A stretch of DNA of 59,365 nucleotides from the NCBI RefSeq assembly GCF_030005555.1, contig NZ_JASCQG010000016.1:1-59365 (forward strand). Direction: 5' to 3'. This document shows, piece after piece, positions 23,924 to 33,481 of this stretch (position 1 is the stretch's first letter; every line of letters starts with the position of its first letter). The notes beneath the pieces are model-generated. The model saw only the letters and a list, made by a program, of their open reading frames with translations, was not told the DNA's origin and made no database searches. Both the position numbers and the translations under genes were made by a program. Source of the stretch: Empedobacter sedimenti. Lineage in GTDB: Bacteria > Bacteroidota > Bacteroidia > Flavobacteriales > Weeksellaceae.

Positions 23924-25105
23924 ATGAGCAACAAAGCAGTTTTAGCTTACAGTGGAGGTTTAGATACATCGTACTGTTTAGTTAACTTAACAAAAGATCA
24001 AGGAATGGAAGTACACACAGTAATTGTAAATACTGGTGGATTTTCTACAGAAGAATTAAAAGATATCGAAGCACGTGCTTATGAGTTAGGATCATCTAAA
24101 CACGTAACAATAGATATCACAGAAAAATACTATAATGATTGTGTTCGTTATTTAATTTACGGAAACATTTTAAAAAATAATACTTACCCTTTATCTGTAA
24201 GTGCAGAACGTATGTTTCAGTCAATTGCAATTGCTCAGTATGCAAAAGATGTAGATGCAGAATATATTGTACACGGATCTACAGGAGCTGGAAACGATCA
24301 AATTCGTTTTGATGTTGCTTTTGCAGTAATTTCACCAAATTCTAAAATCATTACACCAATTCGCGACGAAAAATTATCTCGTCAACAAGAGGTTGAATAT
24401 TTACAAGCAAATGGTGTAAACTATAGTTGGGAAAAAGCGAAATACTCTATTAACAGAGGTATTTGGGGAACATCTGTTGGAGGAGTTGAAACATTAACAT
24501 CTAACCAAGCATTGCCAGAAGATGCTTATCCAACTCAATTATCTAGAACTGAACCATCTATTATTGAAATTGAGTTTGAAAAAGGTATTCCAGTAGGTTT
24601 AGATGGAGAAAAATTATCTCCAGTGGCCTTAATTCAGAAATTAAACGAAATCGGTGGTGAATATGCAATTGGTCGCGACATTCACGTAGGAGATACAATT
24701 TTAGGTATCAAAGGACGTGTAGGTTTCGAAGCGCCAGCAGCTTATTTATTAATCAAAGCTCACCACTTATTAGAAAAACATACACTTACAAGATGGCAAT
24801 TATTGCACAAAGATTCGTTATCAAACTGGTACGGAACTTTATTGCATGAAGCACAATATTTGGATCCAGTAATGCGTGATATCGAAGCATTCTTAGAATC
24901 TTCTCAAAATCATGTAACAGGAAAAGTGAAAGTACAATTAAATCCTTATCATTTCTCAATGATTGGAATCGAATCGCCTTATGATATGATGCAATCTAAA
25001 GTCGCTACTTATGGAGAAGAAAACGAAGCTTGGGACAGTAGAGATGCAAGAGGTTTCATCAAAATATTCGGTAATCAATTAAAGATTGTTCATAGTTTCG
25101 ATTAA
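23924..25105 (+). CDS. argG: Argininosuccinate synthase
   Basis: 393 residues. N-type ATP pyrophosphatase P-loop AYSGGLDTSY at 8-17, then HGSTGAGNDQIRFD (about 117-130) and the C-terminal multimerisation arm. It joins citrulline and aspartate in the penultimate step of arginine synthesis. Flavobacterial ArgG proteins of this length are normal. It is followed by a hairpin and then argC. Confidence 0.95.
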   Translation: MSNKAVLAYSGGLDTSYCLVNLTKDQGMEVHTVIVNTGGFSTEELKDIEARAYELGSSKHVTIDITEKYYNDCVRYLIYGNILKNNTYPLSVSAERMFQSIAIAQYAKDVDAEYIVHGSTGAGNDQIRFDVAFAVISPNSKIITPIRDEKLSRQQEVEYLQANGVNYSWEKAKYSINRGIWGTSVGGVETLTSNQALPEDAYPTQLSRTEPSIIEIEFEKGIPVGLDGEKLSPVALIQKLNEIGGEYAIGRDIHVGDTILGIKGRVGFEAPAAYLLIKAHHLLEKHTLTRWQLLHKDSLSNWYGTLLHEAQYLDPVMRDIEAFLESSQNHVTGKVKVQLNPYHFSMIGIESPYDMMQSKVATYGEENEAWDSRDARGFIKIFGNQLKIVHSFD

Positions 25106-25114
25106 TTGATTCTT

Positions 25115-25142
25115 TAAAGTGGATTCCAACGAGTCCACTTTA
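25115..25142 (+). terminator. Hairpin between argG and argC
   Basis: Nine-bp stem TAAAGTGGA / TCCACTTTA (25115-25123, 25134-25142), followed by TTTTA only. With a weak T tract it may reduce rather than stop transcription into argC. Confidence 0.55.
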
Positions 25143-25199
25143 TTTTAGAAATATAGTATAGGTATTTTACCTTAAAAAAACACGCGCAAAACATAACAA

Positions 25200-26186
25200 A
25201 TGACAAACAAAATTAACGTAAGCATTGTAGGAGGTGCTGGCTACACAGCAGGCGAACTGCTAAGAATATTGATACATCATCCGATGGTTAATATTTCGTC
25301 TGTGTACAGTACATCAAATGCAGGCAACCCCGTTACCAAAGTGCACGACGATTTGTTTGGAGAAACTGACATCGTATTTTCGGATAAAATAGACGAAAAT
25401 GCTGATGTCGTTTTTTTATGCCTTGGTCACGGAAAATCGGCAGAGTTTTTACAAAACAATACATACTCAGCCAACACAAAAATTATTGATTTGAGCAACG
25501 ATTTTCGATTAAATGCGAACCACATTTTCGAAGATAGAACGTTTGTTTACGGTTTACCAGAATTAGACCGAGAAGTAATCAAAACAGCTCAAAATATTGC
25601 AAATCCAGGTTGTTTTGCAACAGCTATTCAGTTAGCATTGTTACCATTGGCAGCTAAGAATGAAATCAAAAATGATATTCATATCAATGCTGTAACGGGT
25701 TCTACAGGTGCTGGACAAAGTTTATCTGCTTCTACGCACTTTAGTTGGCGAAATAATAACGTTTCTTTCTATAAAGAATTTACGCATCAACACGAAGGAG
25801 AAATTTACCAAACATTGAATCAATTAGAAAAAGATTTCAATAACAAAGTATATTTTTTACCAATGCGAGGAGATTTTGCGCGCGGAATTTTAGCAGGTGT
25901 TTATTTAAAGTCTGATTTATCAGAAGAAGAAGCAAAAAATATCTTCAACGAATATTACAAAAACGAACCTTTTACACATGTTTCTGATGCTCCAATAGCA
26001 CTGAAACAAGTTGTAAATACCAACAAATGTTTTTTACACGTACAGAAACAAGATGATGTATTGTTAATCACTTCTATCATCGATAATTTGACAAAAGGAG
26101 CTTCTGGACAAGCAGTAGAAAACATGAACTTGATGTTTGGTTGGGAAGAGAATCTTGGTTTGAACTTAAAGACAATTGCTTTTTAA
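25200..26186 (+). CDS. argC: N-acetyl-gamma-glutamyl-phosphate reductase
   Basis: 328 residues. NADP-binding GGAGYTAGEL at 11-20, catalytic Cys138 in NPGCFATAIQ, and substrate-binding FTHQHEGEIYQ (about 198-208). It reduces N-acetylglutamyl phosphate to the semialdehyde. It is between argG and the four-helix-bundle pseudogene. Confidence 0.95.
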   Translation: MTNKINVSIVGGAGYTAGELLRILIHHPMVNISSVYSTSNAGNPVTKVHDDLFGETDIVFSDKIDENADVVFLCLGHGKSAEFLQNNTYSANTKIIDLSNDFRLNANHIFEDRTFVYGLPELDREVIKTAQNIANPGCFATAIQLALLPLAAKNEIKNDIHINAVTGSTGAGQSLSASTHFSWRNNNVSFYKEFTHQHEGEIYQTLNQLEKDFNNKVYFLPMRGDFARGILAGVYLKSDLSEEEAKNIFNEYYKNEPFTHVSDAPIALKQVVNTNKCFLHVQKQDDVLLITSIIDNLTKGASGQAVENMNLMFGWEENLGLNLKTIAF

Positions 26187-26201
26187 GAGTTGTGAGTATT
26201 G

Positions 26202-26219
26202 AGTTATAAGTTTTGAGTA
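26202..26219. repeat. Left inverted repeat of the four-helix-bundle insertion
   Basis: Its reverse complement matches 26582-26599 at 16 of 18 positions. It lies in a longer run of GAGT-type words (26186-26220), and the start codon of the pseudogene begins at its last base. Confidence 0.6.
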
Positions 26220-26576
26220 TGCAAGATTATAGAAAATTACAAGTTTGGAATCGTTCACATCTCTTGGTTTTAGATTTATATAAAATTGTAAATCAATTTC
26301 CAAAAGAAGAACAATTTGGATTAATTTCTCAAATCAAAAGAGCATCATCTTCTATACCTGCAAATATTGCAGAAGGTTGTGGAAGAAACTCAAATAAAGA
26401 CTTTGCTCATTTTAAATATTTCTTTAGGCTCTTTGAATGAAGTAACATACTTTATTTTGCTAGCTAAAGATTTGAATTATATAAATATTGAAGAATATTC
26501 AAAATTAACAGATGAGTGTAATGAAATTAAAGCAATGCTAATTGGATTAATAAATAAAATTAGAACAAGCGCTTAA
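26219..26576 (+). pseudogene. Four-helix-bundle (S23/IVP-type) gene with a frameshift
   Basis: The first frame encodes MQDYRKLQVWNRSHLLVLDL ... FGLISQIKRASSSIPANIAEGCGRNSNKDFAHF, the typical N-terminal two helices of the 23S rRNA-intervening-sequence protein family. After about 26411 the family sequence continues in another frame as LNISLGSLNEVTYFILLAKDL ... IKAMLIGLINKI. A T run of four where six would keep the frame explains it, so either two bases were lost or the read is wrong. The protein is of unknown biochemical function; related genes are often mobile. It interrupts the arg operon between argC and argD and is framed by inverted repeats. Confidence 0.8.
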
Positions 26577-26581
26577 CTCAT

Positions 26582-26599
26582 TACTCAAAACTCATCACT
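26582..26599. repeat. Right inverted repeat of the four-helix-bundle insertion
   Basis: TACTCAAAACTCATCACT, 16/18 identical to the reverse complement of 26202-26219, directly after the pseudogene and 13 bp before argD. Confidence 0.6.
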
Positions 26600-26612
26600 T
26601 AAAACTTATTAA

Positions 26613-27749
26613 ATGAAACTATTCGACGTATATCCATTAATGAATGTAACTCCGGTTAAAGCTAAAGATTGTATTCTTTGGGACGAAAACGGAAAAGAAT
26701 ATTTGGACCTTTATGGAGGTCACGCAGTGATTTCTATCGGTCACTCGCATCCATATTATGTTGAGAAATTAACAGAACAAATTAATACTATCGGGTTTTA
26801 TTCGAACTCGGTAAATATTCCGATTCAGCAAGAATTGGCAGAAAAATTAGGTAAAGCATCAGGTTATGAAGATTATACTTTATTCTTGATTAATTCTGGA
26901 GCAGAAGCTAACGAAAATGCAGTGAAATTAGCGTCTTTTCATACAGGAAAAGATCGTGTAATTGCTTTCAAAGATGCATTTCATGGACGCACTTCTGGAA
27001 CAGTAGCACTTACAGATAATCCAAAAATTGTAGCGCCTTTCAATGCGCATCACAAAGTATCTTTCGTAGAATTTGATATTGATCAAGTAAAAGAAGTAAT
27101 TGCTGGAGGAGATGTTGCAGCGGTTATTTACGAACCAATTCAAGGAGTTGGGGGAATCGTTTTACCTTCTGACGAATTTGTACAAGAATTAAGAAAAGTA
27201 TGTACAGAAAATGGAGTGGTTTTAATTGCAGATGAAATTCAATGTGGTTATGGACGCTCTGGGAAATTCTTTGCGCATCAACATTCTGGTATCAAAGCAG
27301 ATTTGATAACAATGGCAAAAGGAATGGGGAACGGATTTCCAATTGGTGGAGTTTTAATCTCTCCAGAATTTAAAGCTTCTTACGGATTATTAGGAACTAC
27401 TTTCGGAGGAAATCATTTAGCTTGTGCTGCTGCAGTAGCCGTTTTAGATGTGATTGAGCAAGAAAACTTAATCGAAAATGCAAAAGAAATTGGAGAATAT
27501 GTTGGAATCCAATTAAATAAATTCCCGAAAATTAAAGAAGTTCGTGGACGTGGTTCTATGATTGGAATCGAATTTGATTTCCCAATTGGCGAATTAAAAA
27601 ACAACTTAGTTACAAAACACAATATTTTTGTAGGCTACGCTGGTACAAACGTTATTCGTTTATTGCCCCCTTTAACAGTAACAAAACAATACATAGATAA
27701 ATTCATATCAGCTTTAGAAACTGAAATTAACATTATCATCAATGGATAA
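26613..27749 (+). CDS. argD: Acetylornithine-type aminotransferase
   Basis: 378 residues, PLP fold type I, class III. PLP lysine Lys236 in LITMAKGMGNGFPIGG; Asp207 in LIADEIQCGYGRSG; INSGAEANENAVKLA (about 93-107) binds the cofactor phosphate. It converts N-acetylglutamate semialdehyde to N-acetylornithine. It overlaps carA by 8 bp, so the arg and car genes are coupled. Confidence 0.92.
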   Translation: MKLFDVYPLMNVTPVKAKDCILWDENGKEYLDLYGGHAVISIGHSHPYYVEKLTEQINTIGFYSNSVNIPIQQELAEKLGKASGYEDYTLFLINSGAEANENAVKLASFHTGKDRVIAFKDAFHGRTSGTVALTDNPKIVAPFNAHHKVSFVEFDIDQVKEVIAGGDVAAVIYEPIQGVGGIVLPSDEFVQELRKVCTENGVVLIADEIQCGYGRSGKFFAHQHSGIKADLITMAKGMGNGFPIGGVLISPEFKASYGLLGTTFGGNHLACAAAVAVLDVIEQENLIENAKEIGEYVGIQLNKFPKIKEVRGRGSMIGIEFDFPIGELKNNLVTKHNIFVGYAGTNVIRLLPPLTVTKQYIDKFISALETEINIIING

Positions 27750-28830
27750 GACAGTAAAATTAGTATTCCAAGACGGATTAGAAATCGAAGGAAAATCTTT
27801 CGGTGCGTATACTTCTGCCGCAGGAGAAGTAGTATTCAACACAGCTTTGGTTGGATATAATGAAAGTTTGACTGACCCTTCTTACAAAGGGCAGATTATG
27901 GTGATGACAGCTCCAATGATCGGTAACTACGGTGTTCCTGATGATAAAGCAATGATTAATGAAATTGAAGCTTGGATGGAATCAAACCAAATTCAAGTAA
28001 CTGGATTGGTTGTTTCTTATTATGCTGATGATTATTCACATTGGAACGCTATTCAAAAATTAGGAGCTTGGTTAGAAAGTCAAAATATTCCTGGTATTTA
28101 TGGCGTTGATACACGTATGATTACAAAAAAATTACGTGAGCAAGGTTCTACTTTAGGGAAAATTGTTGCTGATACAGATGTTGCATATTACGATCCAAAC
28201 GAAGATAATTTAGTAGATCAAGTTTCTTGTAAAGAAGTGATTCGTTACAACGAAGGTGCTGATATCAAAATTGTTTTGATTGATTGTGGAGTGAAAAATA
28301 ACATCATCCGTTGTTTTGTAAATCGTGATGTAGAGGTAATTCGAGTTCCTTGGGATTATGATTATTCAACATTAGAATATGATGGATTATTTATCTCGAA
28401 TGGACCTGGTGATCCAGCTTTATGTGTTCCTACAATTAATAATATCAAAGAATCTTTGAAGGAGGATAAACCAATTTTCGGAATTTGTTTAGGAAATCAA
28501 TTGGTAAGTTTAGCAGCTGGTGCATCAACTTTCAAATTAAAATACGGACACCGTTCGCACAATCAACCTGTACAATTAGTTGGAACAAAAAGATGTTTCA
28601 TTACATCTCAAAACCACGGTTTCGCAGTAGATGATTCAAAATTACCAGAAGGATTCAAAACATTCTTCACGAACTTAAATGATGGAACGTGTGAAGGAAT
28701 TCGTCACGAATCAAAACCAATCTTTACAGTTCAATTCCACCCAGAAGCGATGGGAGGACCAGTTGATACAGAATATTTATTTGATGAATTCATCGAAGAA
28801 GTAAAAAAATATAAAAACGCAAACGCATAA
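27742..28830 (+). CDS. carA: Carbamoyl-phosphate synthase small subunit
   Basis: 362 residues. N-terminal CarA-specific domain (about 1-145), then class I glutamine amidotransferase with nucleophile Cys249 in FGICLGNQL and the His-Glu pair in QFHPEA near 331-336. It hydrolyses glutamine to feed ammonia to CarB for arginine and pyrimidine synthesis. It is placed 11 bp before carB. Confidence 0.96.
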   Translation: MDKTVKLVFQDGLEIEGKSFGAYTSAAGEVVFNTALVGYNESLTDPSYKGQIMVMTAPMIGNYGVPDDKAMINEIEAWMESNQIQVTGLVVSYYADDYSHWNAIQKLGAWLESQNIPGIYGVDTRMITKKLREQGSTLGKIVADTDVAYYDPNEDNLVDQVSCKEVIRYNEGADIKIVLIDCGVKNNIIRCFVNRDVEVIRVPWDYDYSTLEYDGLFISNGPGDPALCVPTINNIKESLKEDKPIFGICLGNQLVSLAAGASTFKLKYGHRSHNQPVQLVGTKRCFITSQNHGFAVDDSKLPEGFKTFFTNLNDGTCEGIRHESKPIFTVQFHPEAMGGPVDTEYLFDEFIEEVKKYKNANA

Positions 28831-28841
28831 TCAGAATCACG

Positions 28842-31800
28842 ATGTTAAAAAAAGATATTAAAAAAGTATTAGTATTAGGATCAGGAGCATTAAAAATTGG
28901 TCAAGCTGGTGAGTTTGATTATTCTGGTTCGCAAGCGTTAAAAGCGTTAAAAGAAGAAGGAATTAAAACAGTTTTAATTAATCCAAATATTGCAACTGTT
29001 CAAACTTCTGAAGGTATTGCAGACGAAGTTTACTTCTTACCTGTAACTCCTTACTTTGTAGAAAAAGTAATTCAAAAAGAAAAACCAGACGGAGTTTTGG
29101 TTGCTTTTGGTGGACAAACTGCATTAAACTGTGCGGTTGAGTTGAACAAAGAAAATATTTTCGAGAAATATGGTGTTGAGGTTTTAGGAACTCAAATTCC
29201 AGTAATCGAAGCAACAGAAGACCGTGATATTTTTATCGAAAAATTAAACCAAATTGGAGTTTTAACAGCTCGTTCAGAAGCGGTAGAAACTGTTGCTGAT
29301 GCAATGGAAGCTGGTAAACGCATCGGTTTCCCATTAATCATCCGTGCAGCATACGCTTTAGGAGGTTTAGGTTCTGGTTTCGCAAATAACGAAGAAGAAT
29401 TATTAGATTTAGTTGAAAAAGCGTTCAATTATTCTACTCAAGTTTTAGTGGAAGAATCATTAAAAGGTTGGAAAGAGATCGAGTACGAAGTAGTGCGTGA
29501 TGCTTACGATAACTGTATCACAGTTTGTAACATGGAGAACTTTGATCCAATTGGAGTTCATACTGGAGAGTCAATCGTTATTGCACCTTCTCAAACTTTA
29601 TCAAATTCAGAATATCATAAATTACGTGAAGTTGCAATCCGTACGATTCGTCACCTTGGCGTAGTTGGAGAGTGTAACATTCAGTATGCTTTCGATACAG
29701 TTTCTGAGGAATATCGTGTAATTGAGGTGAACGCTCGTTTATCTCGTTCGTCAGCTTTGGCGTCAAAAGCAACAGGTTATCCTTTAGCTTTCGTGGCTGC
29801 TAAATTGGCTTTAGGTTATTCTTTAGATGAGTTGAAAAATAGTGTAACGCAAACGACATCTGCGATGTTTGAGCCTGCGTTAGATTACTGTGTAGTGAAA
29901 TTGCCTCGTTGGGATTTAAATAAATTCTACGGAGTTCGTCGTAACATTGGTTCTGCAATGAAATCTGTTGGAGAAGTAATGGCAGTTGGACGTTCTTTCG
30001 AAGAAGCAATTCAGAAAGGAGTTCGTATGTTAGACATCGGACACAGAGGTTTCGTAGCAAATGGATTCAAAATTCCAGAAGGTGAATCGTTGGATACATG
30101 GTTAGCTGAACCAAATGATGAGCGTTTATATGCGATTACAGAAGCTTTCAAAGCGGGATATTCGATTGAAAAAATTCATGATTTAACGAAAATTGATTTA
30201 TGGTTTTTACAACGTTTAGAAAGAATTTTTAATGTATCAAAAGAATTTGAAGCATTAGAAAGATTTGAACAAGTTGAAGCTGATTTAGTAAAACGTGCAA
30301 AATTGTTAGGATTTTCGGATCAACAAATTGCAGTTTTAGTAAAAGGAGATCAAAACGTACACAGAAACGAATTAACGGTTCGTGAATTACGTAAAAACTT
30401 CGGAATTAAACCTGTTGTAAAACAAATTGATACGTTAGCAGCAGAATTCCCTGCGCAAACAAATTATTTATATGTAACCTACCACGGAACTGAAAATGAT
30501 TTGACACCAGAAACAGAAAAAGCAGTTTGTATTTTAGGATCTGGAGTTTACCGTATCGGTTCGTCTGTAGAGTTCGACTGGTGTTCTGTAAATGCAGCGC
30601 ACACAGCGTCTAAAAATGGTTATAAAACAATTATCATCAACTATAATCCAGAAACGGTTTCGACAGATTATGATGAGTCAGATCGTTTATACTTCGAAGA
30701 ATTATCTTTTGAACGTGTAATGGATATTTTAGATTTTGAACAACCTGAAGGAACAATTATTTCAACAGGAGGTCAAATTCCTAATAACTTAGCGATGAAA
30801 TTGTACGATCAATCAATCAATATTTTAGGAACTTCTCCTTTAAGAATTGATGATGCAGAAAATCGTCATAAATTCTCAGAAATATTAGATGAATTAGGAA
30901 TCGATCAACCACGTTGGAAAGAGCTTTCTTCTTTAGAAGCGATTCATAAATTTGTGGAAGAAGTTAATTTCCCAGTGTTAATTCGTCCTTCTTATGTTTT
31001 ATCAGGAGCTGCAATGAATGTCGTTTCGAATACAGAAGAATTAGATGCTTTCTTGAAATTAGCGAAAGAAGTTTCTCCTGACTATCCAGTTGTAGTTTCT
31101 GAATTCGTGCAAGGTGCAAAAGAAATTGAGTTGGATGCAGTTTGTCAAAACGGAGAAATTGTAGATTATGCAGTTTCTGAACACGTAGAATTTGCGGGAG
31201 TTCACTCAGGAGATGCAACAATGTATTATCCACCACAAAAAGTGTACATCGAAACAATTCGCCAAATGCGTAAAGTTGCAGCGAAAATCGCAAAGCGTTT
31301 CGAAATTTCTGGACCAATGAACATTCAGTTCTTGTCAAAAAATAATACAGTTCGCGTGATCGAAACTAATATTCGTGCTTCTCGTTCGTTCCCATTCGTA
31401 TCGAAAGTTGCTGGAAATAATATGATCGAAAAAGCGACAAAAGTTTTATTAGGATTAGAAGTAGAAAAAGGACACTCAGAAATCGTTTACGATTTAGATT
31501 ATGTTGGAGTGAAAGCTTCTCAGTTCTCATTTACACGTTTAGCAGGAGCAGATCCAGTTTTATCAGTAGACATGTCTTCTACAGGAGAAGTTGGATGTAT
31601 TGGTGATACAGCAGAAGAAGCTTTATTAAAATCAATGTTATCTGTTGGATACGAAATTCCTGAGAAAACAGTTTTAATTTCTGGTGGACCAATTGCTTCT
31701 AAAGTTGCTTTATTAGAGCCTGCGAAACAATTAATCGCAAAAGGTTACAAAATTTATGCAACAGAAGGAACGCACAAATTCTTTACAGAAAATGATGTGT

Positions 31801-32072
31801 ATTCTACGCTTGTTTACTGGCCTTCTGATAAAAAAGAGCCAAATGTAATGTCTTATTTACATGACAAGAAAATTGATATGGTAATTAATATTCCGAAAAA
31901 CTTAACAAAAGCGGAATTAGACAACGATTATCAAATTCGTCGTACAGCAGTAGATTTCAATATTCCGTTGGTGACAAATGCACGTTTAGCTTCGGCTTTC
32001 ATCAATGCATTTACAACATTATCAATGGATGATTTAAAAATCAAAACTTGGAACGAATACCGTAATAAATAG
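28842..32072 (+). CDS. carB: Carbamoyl-phosphate synthase large subunit
   Basis: 1076 residues with the duplicated architecture: first ATP-grasp half (LVLGSGALKIGQAGEFDYSG at 10-29; RAAYALGGLGSGF around 168-180), an oligomerisation domain (about 400-550), second ATP-grasp half (CILGSGVYRIGSSVEFDWCS around 564-583), and a C-terminal MGS-like allosteric domain (about 930-1076). It makes carbamoyl phosphate from bicarbonate, ATP and CarA-derived ammonia. It is last in the operon and followed by a strong terminator. Confidence 0.97.
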   Translation: MLKKDIKKVLVLGSGALKIGQAGEFDYSGSQALKALKEEGIKTVLINPNIATVQTSEGIADEVYFLPVTPYFVEKVIQKEKPDGVLVAFGGQTALNCAVELNKENIFEKYGVEVLGTQIPVIEATEDRDIFIEKLNQIGVLTARSEAVETVADAMEAGKRIGFPLIIRAAYALGGLGSGFANNEEELLDLVEKAFNYSTQVLVEESLKGWKEIEYEVVRDAYDNCITVCNMENFDPIGVHTGESIVIAPSQTLSNSEYHKLREVAIRTIRHLGVVGECNIQYAFDTVSEEYRVIEVNARLSRSSALASKATGYPLAFVAAKLALGYSLDELKNSVTQTTSAMFEPALDYCVVKLPRWDLNKFYGVRRNIGSAMKSVGEVMAVGRSFEEAIQKGVRMLDIGHRGFVANGFKIPEGESLDTWLAEPNDERLYAITEAFKAGYSIEKIHDLTKIDLWFLQRLERIFNVSKEFEALERFEQVEADLVKRAKLLGFSDQQIAVLVKGDQNVHRNELTVRELRKNFGIKPVVKQIDTLAAEFPAQTNYLYVTYHGTENDLTPETEKAVCILGSGVYRIGSSVEFDWCSVNAAHTASKNGYKTIIINYNPETVSTDYDESDRLYFEELSFERVMDILDFEQPEGTIISTGGQIPNNLAMKLYDQSINILGTSPLRIDDAENRHKFSEILDELGIDQPRWKELSSLEAIHKFVEEVNFPVLIRPSYVLSGAAMNVVSNTEELDAFLKLAKEVSPDYPVVVSEFVQGAKEIELDAVCQNGEIVDYAVSEHVEFAGVHSGDATMYYPPQKVYIETIRQMRKVAAKIAKRFEISGPMNIQFLSKNNTVRVIETNIRASRSFPFVSKVAGNNMIEKATKVLLGLEVEKGHSEIVYDLDYVGVKASQFSFTRLAGADPVLSVDMSSTGEVGCIGDTAEEALLKSMLSVGYEIPEKTVLISGGPIASKVALLEPAKQLIAKGYKIYATEGTHKFFTENDVYSTLVYWPSDKKEPNVMSYLHDKKIDMVINIPKNLTKAELDNDYQIRRTAVDFNIPLVTNARLASAFINAFTTLSMDDLKIKTWNEYRNK

Positions 32073-32100
32073 AAATTAGAATCTAGATATTAGAAGTTAG

Positions 32101-32127
32101 AAAGCCTCGCATTTGCGAGGCTTTTTT
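32101..32127 (+). terminator. Terminator of the arg-car operon
   Basis: Ten-bp GC-rich stem AAAGCCTCGC / GCGAGGCTTT (32101-32110, 32115-32124), loop ATTT, T run. Confidence 0.88.
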
Positions 32128-32147
32128 ATGTTGTTGTTTTTTGAATT

Positions 32148-32176
32148 TGTCATTCCGTAGTATCGAGAAATCTTTA
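32148..32176. repeat. Fragment of the dispersed intergenic repeat
   Basis: TTGTCATTCCG followed by TATCGAGAAATC resembles one arm of the repeat at 14977-15053. No complete hairpin is formed. Confidence 0.35.
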
Positions 32177-33211
32177 TTAAACATGAAGAAATGAATACAA
32201 AATAATTCCAAGAACAATTATTGAAAAAATAAACGTATTAATTCCTAAAAGTATAGCACCTTTAATTGTTGTAATGATAAATCCTTGGTTATAAAGTTTT
32301 TTTAACGCAAGGAAAAAATAAACAATTAGATATAAAACAATCAATGTATTAATTAAAGCTATTATGGCTGATAAAGCATTATTATCAATATAATCTGAAA
32401 GTTTATTCAAAAGAAAAATTACCAAAATTGATAAAAGAATTACTGTAAAATAATGCAGTGTAAAAATTCCGTGATCAAAATACCACCATTTCTTTTTGTT
32501 GTAAAAAATCCATAAGAAGAAAGCAAACAAAGGCATGTACACAAATAAAACTTTTGGAATAAGATGCAAGGATTTTTCAGTAATAACTTCATTTAATTCC
32601 TCGTTTGAGATCTTGTTCTGCTTGATCTCTTTATATTTACTTATAATTGGATGAAGAATTGGAGCTTGTTTTTTTACTCCTTGTTCAATCTCAGAAATAG
32701 TTTCTGTATTCAAATCATCTAAAGAATTGATTTCCTTATTCTTTTCAAATTCAGATTTTATTTTCGCACCTTGTTCAACAGTAGTAATACCTTTGTTTTG
32801 TAATGTATCAGTGATTGCATTTACAGCATTTTCAATTTTTTTGTTAGATATAGTTGTTTCGGTAGTTTCAACTTTCTCTTTAACGAATTGATTTTTTGAA
32901 GGAAATACGGAAATAAGAAAAAACGTAACAAAACTGACAAAAATGTACATTTTAACAGGATTAACAGAGCTATTTCTCTTACCACTTAAATACTCTTTGG
33001 TTAAAACTCCTGGTTTCAAAAATAGTTTTTTAATCGTTTGCCAAAAACTTCCATCATAATGAACAAAATCTTCGATAAAGTGAGTAAATAAAAAGTGAAA
33101 CGGTTGACGTGTTTCTACATTTTCTTGTCCGCAATGTGTGCAATAATGTTCTTCTACGTAATGTCCACAATTTTGGCAATTATGATCTTCTCTTGGTTTT
33201 CCGTGACTCAT
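32177..33211 (-). CDS. DUF3667 family membrane protein
   Basis: 344 residues. An N-terminal zinc-ribbon-like segment has CxxC pairs (CQNCGHYVEEHYCTHCGQ, about 12-29), followed by HFIEDFVHYDGSFWQTIKKLFLKPGVLTKEYLSGKR, the DUF3667 hallmark. Then come a membrane helix (about 90-106), a long charged soluble stretch (about 108-215), and four or five membrane helices to the C-terminus. The family is common in Bacteroidota and has no known function. Single gene. Confidence 0.85.
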   Translation of the reverse strand: MSHGKPREDHNCQNCGHYVEEHYCTHCGQENVETRQPFHFLFTHFIEDFVHYDGSFWQTIKKLFLKPGVLTKEYLSGKRNSSVNPVKMYIFVSFVTFFLISVFPSKNQFVKEKVETTETTISNKKIENAVNAITDTLQNKGITTVEQGAKIKSEFEKNKEINSLDDLNTETISEIEQGVKKQAPILHPIISKYKEIKQNKISNEELNEVITEKSLHLIPKVLFVYMPLFAFFLWIFYNKKKWWYFDHGIFTLHYFTVILLSILVIFLLNKLSDYIDNNALSAIIALINTLIVLYLIVYFFLALKKLYNQGFIITTIKGAILLGINTFIFSIIVLGIILYSFLHV

Positions 33212-33389
33212 GTGTTAATTCTTAGTGATGATAAATCTATAAAAAGATTATTTATTTTGAAATAACCACGAAGAAATATTTGATTAAATATAGATTAAGA
33301 AAGTTAGCTTTTTTGTCTTTCTAAGTTTTTTGTGATGTCTAAATTTAATGCGAAGCTGAAATGAATTCTGCTTGACGATGTGTTAAGTC

Positions 33390-33410
33390 ATCCTGAACTC
33401 GTTTCAGGAT
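33390..33410. repeat. Small intergenic hairpin repeat
   Basis: ATCCTGAA / TTCAGGAT with loop CTCGT, preceded by GTC and followed by CAC. It is a miniature version of the TCATTCTGAA-type repeat seen elsewhere in the window. Confidence 0.5.
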
Positions 33411-33481
33411 CACATTAGTTAAAGCTTTTGTTTTAATTTTACAGAATATTGTATTTTAGTAAAAATCTATAGGAAAATTTT

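Noticed and set aside
26219-26576. Programmed frameshifting of the four-helix-bundle gene
   Set aside because: The T run is short, no stimulatory hairpin or slippery heptamer pairing is evident, and relatives of the family are encoded in one frame; mutation or read error is simpler.
28978-31338. Multiple open frames antisense to carB
   Set aside because: Leu/Gln-rich products, as expected from the reverse of an AT-rich coding strand; carB is full length and conserved.
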